Below are positions 1 through 7,638 of a DNA stretch of 21,339 nucleotides, piece after piece. The stretch comes from a bacterium (lineage in GTDB: Bacteria; Lindowbacteria; 2-12-FULL-62-27). A model generated the notes under the pieces. The model did not search any database. It was not told the origin of the DNA and saw only the letters and a program-made list of their open reading frames with translations. Every line of letters starts with the position of its first letter. Within the stretch, counting starts at the first letter, position 1. The position numbers were made by a program, and so were the translations under genes. The stretch lies in assembly GCA_016202645.1 (NCBI GenBank), contig JACQOF010000024.1, positions 1 through 21,339 of the forward strand, written 5' to 3'.

Positions 1-32
1 GGATAGGGGATAGGGGGATAGGGGGATAGGGG
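1..32. repeat. Short tandem G-rich word repeat (gggggata units)
   Basis: Four imperfect copies of the word ggggata/gggggata run head to tail and lead directly into the inverted repeat that begins at 29. It is one of several short-word repeats in this window. No coding function is seen. Confidence 0.6.
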
Positions 33-145
33 TCATTCCCTTAGTTTGTTAGTTTTGTTTTTCTTCAAGCTTGGTATTGACAGCATGAAGTATCTCGCCC
101 ATTGCGGAACCGGCTCTGAAACTAACAAACTAAGGGAATGACCCC
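29..145. repeat. REP/MITE-like element with 26-bp perfect inverted arms
   Basis: Positions 29-54 and 120-145 are perfect reverse complements (ggggtcattcccttag at the outer end), enclosing 65 bp. On the minus strand the interior reads as a short peptide, EILHAVNTKLEEKQN then stop, with no start and an upstream stop in the same frame. It could be a gene relic or chance. The layout fits a non-autonomous element mobilised in trans by a REP-associated (IS200-like, Y1) transposase. No transposase is present here, so that link is inference. Confidence 0.7.
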
Positions 146-218
146 CTGACTCCCCCTGACCTGAAACGATACGGCGGCTCTCGACACCGACCCCGGCGTC
201 ATTTATGATCTCCGCAAG

Positions 219-1340
219 ATGGATCCGATCGAAAGAGCTGTTATCCGAATTCTCCTGGTCGAGGATCATCCCGCGGACGCCGAATATATTGTGGAACGGC
301 TGGGGGAGGTTCGGGAGCCGCGGTTTGAAATCCGGTGCGCGCAGCGGCTTGCCGAGGCCGTTCAAAGTCTCCGGGAGGCGGGGGACCCGGACGTCATTAT
401 TTTGGACCTCTCCCTGCCTGATTCGGCGGGACACGCGACGGTGGTCGAGATGAGGAAGGCTGCGCCGGACGTGCCGATTGTCATCCTCACCGGGACCGAT
501 GATGAACGTCTGTGGCGGGCCGCGCTCGAATCCGGCGCGCAGGATTATCTGGTCAAAACCCGCATCAGCCCGGACGCCCTGGTCCGGTCGGTCAAGTATG
601 CCCTCATCCGAAAACGCCTCCACGACGAACTCCGGCGGCGGCAGGAACGGCTCGAGGAAATCGACCGGCTGAAAAATGACTTCATCCACATGGCCCATCA
701 CGAACTCATGACCCCCATCGTCAATATCACCGAGTCCCTCGCCCGCCTGGATCAAAACGCCATCGCGGCCGACCAGAAAGACTACTTGGACATCGCCCGG
801 CGCAGCGCCGAACGGCTCTTTCGCCTCACCGGCGATCTTCGGGAACTGACGGCGATCGAGTCCGACTCCTTCAGCGTCCGGCCCACGCCCACGCCCTTGT
901 CCCATCTCATCCGGACGGTTTGCCGGACAGTGGAGGACAGCGCCCGGCAGGCGGGTGTGCGCATCCTGTTTGACGAAGGGCCCGACCGGACAGCCCCGGT
1001 TGATTCCCAGCGAATCGAGCAGGTGCTCCTGAATCTGCTCCGGAACGCCATCCGCTACGCGCGCGCCGAGGTGCGGGTTGACCTCTCCGAAGCCAAGGAC
1101 AGCATCCAGATCCGGGTTGAAGACGACGGCCCCGGCATCGACCCCCGGGACCTGCCCCGCATCTTCGACAAATTTTTCCGGGGTCAGAGAGCCGGAAAAA
1201 CCAAATCCGGCAGTGGTCTGGGCCTTGCCGTCGCCAAACGGATCATCGAAGCCCACGGCGGATCCATCAGCGCGCAAAACCGGGACCAGTCCAGCCTGAC
1301 CTCCTCGGGAGCTGTGTTTACCGTCACCCTTCCGATTTGA
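219..1340 (+). CDS. REC-histidine kinase hybrid (receiver at N-terminus)
   Basis: This is a soluble two-component protein of 373 residues. A receiver domain (about 9-125) has the acidic pocket E15/D16, phospho-acceptor D63, T91 and K113. A short coiled-coil linker (about 130-155) leads to a HisKA helix with the H-box HHELMTP (phospho-His H161). A HATPase domain follows, with N-box (NLLRNAIRYA), G1 (DDGPGI), F (FDKFF) and G2 (GSGLGLAVAKR) motifs. There is no membrane segment or PAS sensor. In this layout the kinase is normally controlled by phosphorylation of its own receiver, so it would relay rather than sense (family knowledge). The start is the first ATG that leaves the receiver intact; no strong ribosome site is visible. 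A 160-bp gap with a half repeat and a promoter separates it from the next gene, so it is probably its own transcription unit. Confidence 0.92.
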   Translation: MDPIERAVIRILLVEDHPADAEYIVERLGEVREPRFEIRCAQRLAEAVQSLREAGDPDVIILDLSLPDSAGHATVVEMRKAAPDVPIVILTGTDDERLWRAALESGAQDYLVKTRISPDALVRSVKYALIRKRLHDELRRRQERLEEIDRLKNDFIHMAHHELMTPIVNITESLARLDQNAIAADQKDYLDIARRSAERLFRLTGDLRELTAIESDSFSVRPTPTPLSHLIRTVCRTVEDSARQAGVRILFDEGPDRTAPVDSQRIEQVLLNLLRNAIRYARAEVRVDLSEAKDSIQIRVEDDGPGIDPRDLPRIFDKFFRGQRAGKTKSGSGLGLAVAKRIIEAHGGSISAQNRDQSSLTSSGAVFTVTLPI

Positions 1341-1373
1341 CCGCATAATTATGTATGTGTGCCAAAGTTGTAA

Positions 1374-1407
1374 CCCCCCTCCCTGCCTCCCCCTCAAGGG
1401 GGGAGGA
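1374..1407. repeat. Solo right half of the C/G-rich bipartite palindrome
   Basis: This matches the right-hand hairpin of the larger elements at 6561, 11456 and 18694: cccccctccc, then a stem of cctccccc and ggggggagg around a TCAA loop. The left half is absent. It lies downstream of the first kinase gene and could act as a transcript-end hairpin, but no U-run follows. Confidence 0.7.
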
Positions 1408-1420
1408 TATCCCGAAGAAT

Positions 1421-1449
1421 TTGACTTTTTCAGAGACTTGGGGTAAAAA
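1421..1449 (+). promoter_or_regulatory. Candidate sigma-70 promoter for the signalling operon
   Basis: TTGACT (1421-1426), a 17-bp spacer and TAAAAA (1444-1449) lie in an AT-rich patch that contrasts with the GC-rich surroundings. About 50 bp remain to the ATG at 1501, which is preceded by a good ribosome site (gaggag, 1491-1496). It would drive the operon 1501-6531. Confidence 0.5.
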
Positions 1450-1500
1450 TAGTTAATTCTATAAATAGTGTAAAAACCATTAAAACTCGCAGAGGAGATT

Positions 1501-2085
1501 ATGAATCCGAGCGTAGATGAGTCAGAGTTGCTGACCACGACCGAGATTTCAAAATTTTTCAAGGTCAACCGGGTGACCGTGAATTTGTGGATCAATTCCG
1601 GCAAACTGCCCGCCATTCGGACTCTGGGCGGGTATCTTCGTGTGCCCAAGGAGGGTCTCATCCGGTTTTTGCAGTCGAAGCGGATGCCCATCCCCAAAGG
1701 TCTGCGGGCCGACCGGTCGAAGATTTTGCTCGTGGATGACGACGCCGATTTTTTGAACCTTTTGAAGAAGGGCCTTCAGGAGAAGTTCGGGGAGATCGAC
1801 ATTGAAACGGCCGACAACGGCATCCAGGCGCTGATGAAGGTCGGGGAGTTCCGGCCGGTCGTTCTTGTCCTCGACATTGTCATGCCCGAAATGGACGGGC
1901 TTGAAGTGGTCCGCCGCATCAAGGCCGATCCCGGGCATTCCGGGATGCGCGTGATTGCCATGTCCGGCCACGCGAAGAAATTGGGGGAGGCGCTGGCCGC
2001 CGGTGCCGACGCGTTTTTTTCCAAACGATCCGGGATCGACGAGTTGGCCGAGAAAATGCGTTTGTACGTCCATGCGTCTTCATAG
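1501..2085 (+). CDS. Response regulator with N-terminal excisionase/MerR-type HTH and C-terminal receiver
   Basis: A 194-residue protein. Residues about 11-60 (LTTTEISKFFKVNRVTV..., with LGGYLRVP) match the excisionase-type winged HTH: helix-turn-helix, then the wing that reads a short DNA site. Residues about 73-192 form a receiver with D79/D80, phospho-acceptor D125 (LVLDIVMPEMDG), S155 and K175. In most DNA-binding response regulators the receiver comes first; here the order is reversed. It is the only recognisable DNA-binding output in the window, so it may execute signals from the kinases around it (inference). The start is set by a clear Shine-Dalgarno sequence, gaggag. The next kinase starts 58 bp downstream, probably in the same operon. 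Confidence 0.92.
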   Translation: MNPSVDESELLTTTEISKFFKVNRVTVNLWINSGKLPAIRTLGGYLRVPKEGLIRFLQSKRMPIPKGLRADRSKILLVDDDADFLNLLKKGLQEKFGEIDIETADNGIQALMKVGEFRPVVLVLDIVMPEMDGLEVVRRIKADPGHSGMRVIAMSGHAKKLGEALAAGADAFFSKRSGIDELAEKMRLYVHASS

Positions 2086-2143
2086 ATGGCGCTGATCCTT
2101 TTTGAAGGGCCGGGGGTATTCCATCAAGCAGGGGGGATAGGCC

Positions 2144-4072
2144 ATGTCCATGACCAGTTTTCAAACGCAGACCATCGCCGACACGGACCGGCAGGATTGC
2201 AGGATTCTGCTGGTGGAGGACAATCCTGACGACGCGATCTTCATTCGGGAAATCCTGTCCCCGGATCTGGCCTTTGACGTCGTGTGGGTCACGACCCTCG
2301 CCAAGGCCGCCGGCATTCTGGACCACGTGACCTTTGCCGCCGCGCTCCTTGATCTCAGCCTGCCGGACAGCACCGGCATCGATACCGTCCGGCGGTTTCA
2401 CCAGGCCGCGCCGGACCTTCCCGTGATCGTCCTGACCGGCATGGAGAGCGAGACCCTGGGGATCGAGTCCATCCAAAACGGCGCGCAGGATTATCTTCAG
2501 AAGGGCTCCGCAGTCCGAGATTTTTTGCCGAGGGCCGTCCGCTACGCCATCCAGCGGGCGCAGATGCAGATTACCCTGAAGGAAAGCGAGGAGCGTTACC
2601 GCGATCTTTTCGACAACGCCGGGGACCTCATCTCCCTCACCACGCACGATGACCGCTTCCTCTACGTCAACCGCGCCTGGGAGACCGCCTTGGGATTCGG
2701 GACTCAGGAACTCGCCGCCATTTCGATGTCGGACATCATCCATCCGGACGACCAGGGCCGATGGCGGGACATGCGTCTCAAGGTCTGGGCCGGGCACGGC
2801 GAGGGACCCTTCGAAATCCGCTTCGTGCCGAAACGATCGGGCTGTGTGACGGTTGAAGCCCATCTCGGCCTCAATCTCAAGCGCGGCCGGGCGGACGCGA
2901 TCCGCGGGATTTTCATGGACATCACGGAACGAAAGCGGATGGAGAGCATGAAGGAGGAATTCATCGGGATCCTGTCCCACGAGCTTCGAAGCCCCCTCAC
3001 GGTCATCTGCGGCGCCATCGAGTCCCTCAAACCCTTCGATATCCCCCGGGAGCCGGACCGGCAGATGGAATTTTTGGGGATGATCGACCGCAACGCCGTG
3101 CGGCTCAACAAAACCATCGAGAATGTGCTCGCCCTCACGCGGCTTGAGTCGGGCAAAGCGCTCATTCACCGGCGCGCCCTGGACCTGGCGCCGCTTCTCT
3201 CCGAGGCCGTGGTCAACGCCCATGGACTGTCGGGGGGCCGCCCCATCCGGATCGACAAGGACGTCCCATCGGACCTGCCGCCCTGCCACGCCGACGGGGA
3301 AATGGTGATGCAGGTTCTCTCCAACCTGCTCAGCAACGCCATGCGGTTCGCCAAGTCCGCTGTCTGGGTGAAGGCGTGCGCCGATCCGGATGGCGTCCGG
3401 ATCAGCGTCATCGACGACGGCGACGGGATTCCCGGCGATCGCATGGGATCTCTCTTCGACAAATTCGTCCAAGTCAGCCGCAGCGCCGGCCGCTCGGGCG
3501 AATACAAAGGCACGGGACTGGGACTGGCCATCTGCAAGCTGATCGTCCGGGCGCATAAGGGAGACATCCGGGCGGAAAATTCGCCGGGGAAGGGCGCGGC
3601 GTTTCATGTCCGCCTGCCGGTCTACGATGAAGGGGTCGCTCTGAAGGAGGCGTTCGAAACCCTTCGCAATCATCCCGTCGGCAAGGTAAACCCCGTCTCC
3701 CTGATTCTCGTCACCCTTGAACGCCAGGAATCTGTCGAGGGAGCGCAGGTCGGCGGGGATGCCGACAAAATCCTCCGGCTCCTGGAAGAGCGCCTGAAGG
3801 ATGTCCTTCGGGAGCAGGACCGGATCGTCCGGACCGGACAACGGATCGCCATCCTGTCCGACACGGACCAGCAGGAGGCGGAACTCATCTGCAAACGGGT
3901 CATCCACAAACTGAAGCCCACCAAGCGGCAAAAATCCGATGTCACCGGGCCCCTCGTCGCGGTGGGCCGGGCGACCTATCCGGACGACGGAGGAAATGTT
4001 TCGGCTCTCCTCGATGCCGCCGCGCGCGAAAGACGCGCCATCCTGGAGATCGGGACGGATCCTTCGCCATGA
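2144..4072 (+). CDS. REC-PAS-histidine kinase with degenerate GGDEF-like C-terminus
   Basis: A 642-residue soluble protein. The receiver (about 19-135) has E25/D26, phospho-acceptor D70, T98 and K120. A PAS domain (about 150-265) ends in MDITERKRME. HisKA carries the H-box SHELRSPL (H279). HATPase (about 383-492) shows N-box NLLSNAMRFA, G1 DDGDGI, F FDKFVQ and G2 GTGLGLAICK. After the usual kinase end, residues about 510-635 follow the GGDEF pattern: a helix of about 30 residues ending REQDRIVR, the motif position as RTGQRIAIL (563-571) where RxGGDEFxxL is expected, TDQQEAELICKRV, then VAVGRATYPDDG. The catalytic GG(D/E)EF residues are gone, so cyclase activity is not expected. A GGGGGATAGG stretch just upstream serves as ribosome site. 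It overlaps the next gene by 4 nt (ATGA). Confidence 0.9.
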   Translation: MSMTSFQTQTIADTDRQDCRILLVEDNPDDAIFIREILSPDLAFDVVWVTTLAKAAGILDHVTFAAALLDLSLPDSTGIDTVRRFHQAAPDLPVIVLTGMESETLGIESIQNGAQDYLQKGSAVRDFLPRAVRYAIQRAQMQITLKESEERYRDLFDNAGDLISLTTHDDRFLYVNRAWETALGFGTQELAAISMSDIIHPDDQGRWRDMRLKVWAGHGEGPFEIRFVPKRSGCVTVEAHLGLNLKRGRADAIRGIFMDITERKRMESMKEEFIGILSHELRSPLTVICGAIESLKPFDIPREPDRQMEFLGMIDRNAVRLNKTIENVLALTRLESGKALIHRRALDLAPLLSEAVVNAHGLSGGRPIRIDKDVPSDLPPCHADGEMVMQVLSNLLSNAMRFAKSAVWVKACADPDGVRISVIDDGDGIPGDRMGSLFDKFVQVSRSAGRSGEYKGTGLGLAICKLIVRAHKGDIRAENSPGKGAAFHVRLPVYDEGVALKEAFETLRNHPVGKVNPVSLILVTLERQESVEGAQVGGDADKILRLLEERLKDVLREQDRIVRTGQRIAILSDTDQQEAELICKRVIHKLKPTKRQKSDVTGPLVAVGRATYPDDGGNVSALLDAAARERRAILEIGTDPSP

Positions 4073-5508
4073 ACCCCGCGGGCACGCCCGGGGGGACGAG
4101 ACCGGCGTGGCTCCGGCTCCAAGTCCGCGCCCTGGCGAGCCGCGTCCGGAAATGGGTGTCATTCCGGATTGATGTCGGCCTCACTCTCATTCTTCTGCCG
4201 GCCCTGCTGATCGCCGCGTCGCTCGGAGGACTCATCTACACCATCGACATGTCCTGGGAACAAAAAAATTATTCGAGAATGGTGTCCCTCGCGGCCCACC
4301 AACAGCTTCAGATTCAGCAGTACATCACGGACGCCCTGCTCGCCTCGCGGGGAGTCGCCGTCAATCTGGAAGATCGCCGGCGAAACATCGACCGGACGTT
4401 GGACTCGCTGATGAAGGGAAAGGCGCCGCCGCCGACGGAGGCGATCCGCGGCAAACTGGAGACCCAGCGCCGGCTCCTGGACTCCTTTTACCGTGAAACC
4501 GGGCGGCCGGAGGCGATGCTTGATCTGGGCCGCCAGCTGGACATTGTCGCCGGCGAAGCCGCTGGATTGTACCGTCTTCACGCCAACCAGCGCCTCACGC
4601 GCATGATCACGTACGAATCCCTCATCATCGGAAATCTCGTCCTCATCGCGGTCATTCTGACCTTTTACGCCCGGCGGGAACAAAGACAGCTCCAGGCGGA
4701 AATGAAAACCCGCCGGCGGATCATCTGGCAGCTCCGGCAGTCGGAGGAACAGATCCGCCGGGCCCGGGACGATTTGGAAACGCGGGTCGAAGAGCGGACC
4801 CGCGAACTCGAAACGCTCCTCTTCGTCATTTCGCACGACCTCAAGGAGCCCCTTCGAACCATCGAAAATTTTTCGACGCTTCTCTGCGAACGCTACGCGG
4901 ACCGCCTGGACGATAAGGCGAAAAAATTCCTCGGATACATGACCGGCGGCGTCGACCGGATTCACCGGCTCCTCGACGACATCCTGACCCTGTCCCGCGC
5001 TAGAAAAATGGGCGGGGACCGGCAGGACACCCCGGGCGAGGCGATCGTCGGGGAGGCGCTGACGCGGCTGGAGGGAAAAATCAAACGGGCCGGCGCGCGG
5101 TTCAATCTGGAACCCGGTCTGCCGGTTCTGCGGGTCGACAAGACTTGGGCGGTGGAAGCTCTCTACAATCTGCTGGCCAACGCCCTGAAATTTACAATAG
5201 ACGGTGCCGCGCCCGACATCGAAATCGGCGCCTTTCGGGCGGATCCGGCGCGCGGTCCGGGGCGGGAGGCCGGCTTTGTCGTCCGGGATCGCGGGCCCGG
5301 AGTCCCCGCGGACCAGGCGGAACGGATTTTTCAACTTTTCCAGAGGGGCGTCGGCCGGGAAGTGGAAGGTACGGGCGCAGGTCTCGCCATCGTCCGGCAA
5401 ATTGCCTTGAATCACGGGGGCCGAACCTGGGTCGAACCCCGGGAGGGCGGCGGCTCGGCCTTTTATCTGACGTTTCTCTCTCCGGAGGAACCGGGGGCCG
5501 TGTCATGA
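4069..5508 (+). CDS. Two-TM membrane sensor histidine kinase (Cph1-type HisKA)
   Basis: A 479-residue inner-membrane sensor kinase. Transmembrane helices lie at about 36-58 (LTLILLPALLIAASLGGLIY) and 183-200. The roughly 125 residues between them would face the periplasm and are mostly helical, with no domain I can name. A coiled coil (about 205-250) leads to a HisKA of the HDLKEPLRTI type (H256), seen in phytochrome-like kinases. HATPase has N-box NLLANALKFT, G1 DRGPGV, F FQLFQRG and G2 GTGAGLAIVRQ. It is translationally coupled on both sides: it starts 4 nt inside the upstream kinase gene, and its stop overlaps the ATG of the Rcp1-like regulator. That makes the downstream regulator the likely phosphorylation partner (inference from coupling and from the Cph1/Rcp1 family pairing). 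Confidence 0.92.
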   Translation: MNPAGTPGGTRPAWLRLQVRALASRVRKWVSFRIDVGLTLILLPALLIAASLGGLIYTIDMSWEQKNYSRMVSLAAHQQLQIQQYITDALLASRGVAVNLEDRRRNIDRTLDSLMKGKAPPPTEAIRGKLETQRRLLDSFYRETGRPEAMLDLGRQLDIVAGEAAGLYRLHANQRLTRMITYESLIIGNLVLIAVILTFYARREQRQLQAEMKTRRRIIWQLRQSEEQIRRARDDLETRVEERTRELETLLFVISHDLKEPLRTIENFSTLLCERYADRLDDKAKKFLGYMTGGVDRIHRLLDDILTLSRARKMGGDRQDTPGEAIVGEALTRLEGKIKRAGARFNLEPGLPVLRVDKTWAVEALYNLLANALKFTIDGAAPDIEIGAFRADPARGPGREAGFVVRDRGPGVPADQAERIFQLFQRGVGREVEGTGAGLAIVRQIALNHGGRTWVEPREGGGSAFYLTFLSPEEPGAVS

Positions 5509-6038
5509 CGTCGCTCTTTTTGGACATCCTCCTCGTGGACGACAGCGACACGGACGTCGAGATCATCCGGGAAGCCATTTCCGAAATTCAAAACGGCCGG
5601 CCGGGCGTACAGGGAAGTCCAGTCCCCAACGCGTCAGTCTCAGGAAATTCCAGGAGGGAATTTCCCTCATTGCGCGTTGGGGGCGTGACGGTAAACGCGG
5701 TCCGGGACGGCGATGAGGCCCTGAAATATCTCCGACGGGAAGGCCCTTACGCGGACAAACCCCAACCCCGCTTGATGATCCTCGACATCAACATGCCGAA
5801 GAAAACCGGCTTCGAGATCCTGCGGATTCTGAAATCGGATCCGGTCCTGAAATCCCTGCCGGTGATTATTCTGACCACCAGCCGGCGTCCGCAGGACGTT
5901 CGGATGGCCTATGAGGAAGGCGCCGCGTCCTACATCGTCAAGCCCCTCAAATACGCCGACCTCCGGGAAGTTCTGGCGACGGCCCTGAAATACTGGAACC
6001 GGGTATGCCTCCTGCCGGATCCGCCCGAGGGAGATTGA
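5505..6038 (+). CDS. Rcp1-like single-domain response regulator with an in-frame insertion
   Basis: A 177-residue receiver of the Rcp1 type, recognised by VRDGDEALKYLRREGPYAD, the acceptor segment LMILDINMPKKTG (D94), LTTSR (T124/T125) and K146. The acidic pocket is D12/D13. The start is the ATG at 5505 that overlaps the kinase stop (ATGA). Extending the reading frame upstream would run through the kinase gene, so it is rejected. Residues about 31-60, between helix 1 and strand 2, are extra relative to the family, where about 20 fewer to 30 fewer residues separate these elements. The insert is encoded by a palindromic DNA element (5624-5682). It should extend a surface loop away from the active site. 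No output domain is present. Confidence 0.9.
   Translation: MTSLFLDILLVDDSDTDVEIIREAISEIQNGRPGVQGSPVPNASVSGNSRREFPSLRVGGVTVNAVRDGDEALKYLRREGPYADKPQPRLMILDINMPKKTGFEILRILKSDPVLKSLPVIILTTSRRPQDVRMAYEEGAASYIVKPLKYADLREVLATALKYWNRVCLLPDPPEGD
5624..5682. repeat. Palindromic element inserted in frame within a receiver gene
   Basis: The outer arms ccccaacgcg (5624-5633) and cgcgttgggg (5673-5682) are exact reverse complements. Inside them ggaaattcc (5643-5651) pairs with ggaatttcc (5657-5665). The 59 bp encode about 20 residues that the receiver family lacks. The surrounding frame is preserved. Confidence 0.75.
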
Positions 6039-6039
6039 A

Positions 6040-6531
6040 ATGTTCTGGACAAAACAGGCCCAGACCGGCCTGACCCTCGTCGAGCTTCTCGTCGTGACGG
6101 TCATCCTCGGCCTCCTCAGCGCCGCTGTGGTTTCCAAGATCGGCGCCGCCATCAACAGGGCCAAAAAAGCCGCGATGATGAGTTACATGGTATCGGAACT
6201 CCGCGGCGCCCTGCGCGATTACCGGATCGACCATGGGAGTTACCCGGCCGGCGCCGGGCCCGTCGATCCGACGGTGGTGCTGAAGGCCGAGGGATATCTC
6301 ACGTCGACACTCAGCGACAAATCCATCGACCTCAACGTCACCCTGAACGCCCTCTATTACGCCGGGCCGTTCCCGTCCGTATCCCTACCCGGCGTCGCGC
6401 CGATCATCGCCGCGGACGACTACTGGTATGTCTGGTGTTTCCTTTCGCCGGTCGCCGACGGTCTGGATCTTCCCTGCGCGAAAGTGACCGCGTATACGCT
6501 GGAGGAGTCGGCCAGCTTGGCAACACCCTGA
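6040..6531 (+). CDS. Prepilin-like protein (type IV pilin/pseudopilin fold N-terminus)
   Basis: A 163-residue protein with a class III signal: a short leader with basic K5, then TG|LTLVELLVV, where prepilin peptidase would cut after G10. The mature protein starts with Leu in place of the common Phe/Met, and Glu is at +5. A hydrophobic helix (about 11-30) is followed by an amphipathic helix with a KKAAMMSYMVSEL run, as in major pseudopilins (GspG-like). The C-terminal globular part has two Cys (WCF and LPCAK) that could form a disulfide. The gene starts 1 nt after the response regulator stop, with gaggga as ribosome site. No other pilus assembly gene is nearby. It may be an output or structural partner of the signalling operon, or a stray pilin. 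C-terminal domain not identified. Confidence 0.85.
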   Translation: MFWTKQAQTGLTLVELLVVTVILGLLSAAVVSKIGAAINRAKKAAMMSYMVSELRGALRDYRIDHGSYPAGAGPVDPTVVLKAEGYLTSTLSDKSIDLNVTLNALYYAGPFPSVSLPGVAPIIAADDYWYVWCFLSPVADGLDLPCAKVTAYTLEESASLATP

Positions 6532-6560
6532 ACCTATTGACGGCAGTGTATTCAAATTCA

Positions 6561-6644
6561 CCTCTTCCCCCCTTGAGGGGGAAGCCGGATGGGGGGTTTC
6601 CGAGTGGAGTTCCCCCCTCCCAACCTCCCCCTCAAGGGGGGAGG
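6561..6644. repeat. C/G-rich bipartite palindrome, copy A
   Basis: Left hairpin cctcttccccccttgagg..., then gatggggggt, a roughly 15-bp centre, cccccctccc, and the right hairpin cctccccctcaagg.... The two halves are also complementary to each other, so the whole unit is a long palindrome. The same family recurs at 11456-11553 and 18694-18795, with a half copy at 1374. It lies 29 bp after the pilin stop. 6532-6734 holds no gene. Confidence 0.85.
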
Positions 6645-6681
6645 ATGAAATTAGAAATGCCGAGGTCAATAAAAAGATGAA

Positions 6682-6714
6682 AATTGAGCCTTGAACATTG
6701 AGAATTGAGCCTTG
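6682..6714. repeat. 12-bp direct repeat (aattgagccttg) upstream of DUF4438 gene
   Basis: aattgagccttg occurs at 6682-6693 and 6703-6714, separated by aacattgag, a related word. It is another short-word repeat. A possible TTG codon within the second copy would extend the next gene by 10 residues. Confidence 0.6.
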
Positions 6715-6734
6715 TCCTGATACAAGTGCGCCTT

Positions 6735-7631
6735 ATGTCTCTACGACTGAACGAACCGGAACTCATCGAAATGGCCGTCCAGGGCCAGGTCATTTTTCCG
6801 CGCTGTTTCGGGTGGGAGATCAGCCACGAGGGGCGGGTCAAGATTTTGCCGTCGGTTGGCGGGATTACCTACAACGTCCGCGTCGGGGACAGCGTCTACG
6901 GCTGGGCCGCCGACCACATCGAGCCGTGCGTTTCCTGCACCGCATCGCCGGACAAGCTGACCGAAAACCCCAACCGCGCCTTCAACGCCTACGCCTGCAT
7001 CGGAAATGAGGTGACGCTCCTGTCCGGCGCGGCCAAAAAGGTCAAAGGCGTCGTGACCGGGCATCACGGCGGGGTCGAACACGTCATTGTCGATTTTCCG
7101 GACGACGCTGTAGAAAAAATGACTCTAGACGACAAACTGATCGTCCGCGCCGTGGGCCAGGGGCTTCAGCTGGTCGACCATGCCGACATCACGATCCACG
7201 GGATCGCGCCGGACCTCGTCAAAAAACTGCGGATGCGCGAGACCGGAAAATACATCGAAATCCCCGTCGCCGCGCGAGTGCCCGGCGCCCTCATGGGATC
7301 GGGACTCGGGCACAACGACTCCTTCAAAGGCGACTACGACATCCAGACCAGCGACCCCAGGGTCGTCCGGGAACACGGCCTGGAACGGCTGAAACTCGGG
7401 GACGTCGTCGCCATCCTGGACCACAAATCGCCCTACGGCTGGTCCTACAAAAAAGGCGCCGTCACCATCGCCGTCGTCATCCACGGCGACTCGCACCTCG
7501 CGGGCCACGGCCCCGGCGTGCAGACCGTCCTCACCAGCCCAGGCGGCTGGTTCAAGCCCAAACTCGACCCGAACGCCAATATCGGCCGGTATCTGGGAAT
7601 CGGCCGCTTCCGGAAAAAGAGGCGACGCTGA
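6735..7631 (+). CDS. DUF4438 family protein
   Basis: A 298-residue protein that I recognise as the DUF4438 family: VGGITYNVRVGDSVYGWAAD near the N-terminus, then VSGAAKK-like and VTGHHGGVEHVIVDF, GQGLQLVDH, MGSGLGHNDSFKGDYDIQTS, GDVVAILDH, GAVTIAVVIHGDSHLAGHGPGVQT. Several conserved His and Asp (HHGG, DH, HGDSHLAGHG) suggest metal or phosphate-ligand binding, but the biochemical role of this family is not established to my knowledge. I chose the ATG at 6735. The upstream TTG at 6705 lies inside a direct repeat and adds residues outside the conserved part. No strong ribosome site is visible. The C-terminus ends in a basic tail (RFRKKRRR). Eighty-one bp containing a hairpin repeat separate it from typA. 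Confidence 0.82.
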   Translation: MSLRLNEPELIEMAVQGQVIFPRCFGWEISHEGRVKILPSVGGITYNVRVGDSVYGWAADHIEPCVSCTASPDKLTENPNRAFNAYACIGNEVTLLSGAAKKVKGVVTGHHGGVEHVIVDFPDDAVEKMTLDDKLIVRAVGQGLQLVDHADITIHGIAPDLVKKLRMRETGKYIEIPVAARVPGALMGSGLGHNDSFKGDYDIQTSDPRVVREHGLERLKLGDVVAILDHKSPYGWSYKKGAVTIAVVIHGDSHLAGHGPGVQTVLTSPGGWFKPKLDPNANIGRYLGIGRFRKKRRR

Positions 7632-7638
7632 GTTTGCC

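Noticed and set aside
33-1697. A 554-codon minus-strand open frame at the left end
   Set aside because: It is antisense to the first kinase and the HTH-REC gene and reads through the inverted repeat and the C/G-rich half palindrome. It has no recognisable domain.
1919-4162. A 747-codon open frame on the minus strand opposite the REC-PAS-kinase
   Set aside because: It is a mirror frame of a GC-rich gene. It shows no family motifs, while the plus strand has all kinase and receiver motifs in order.
5145-5504. N-terminal extension of the Rcp1-like regulator
   Set aside because: It lies in another frame of the kinase's HATPase domain. The ATG at 5505 overlaps the kinase stop and begins exactly at the receiver fold.
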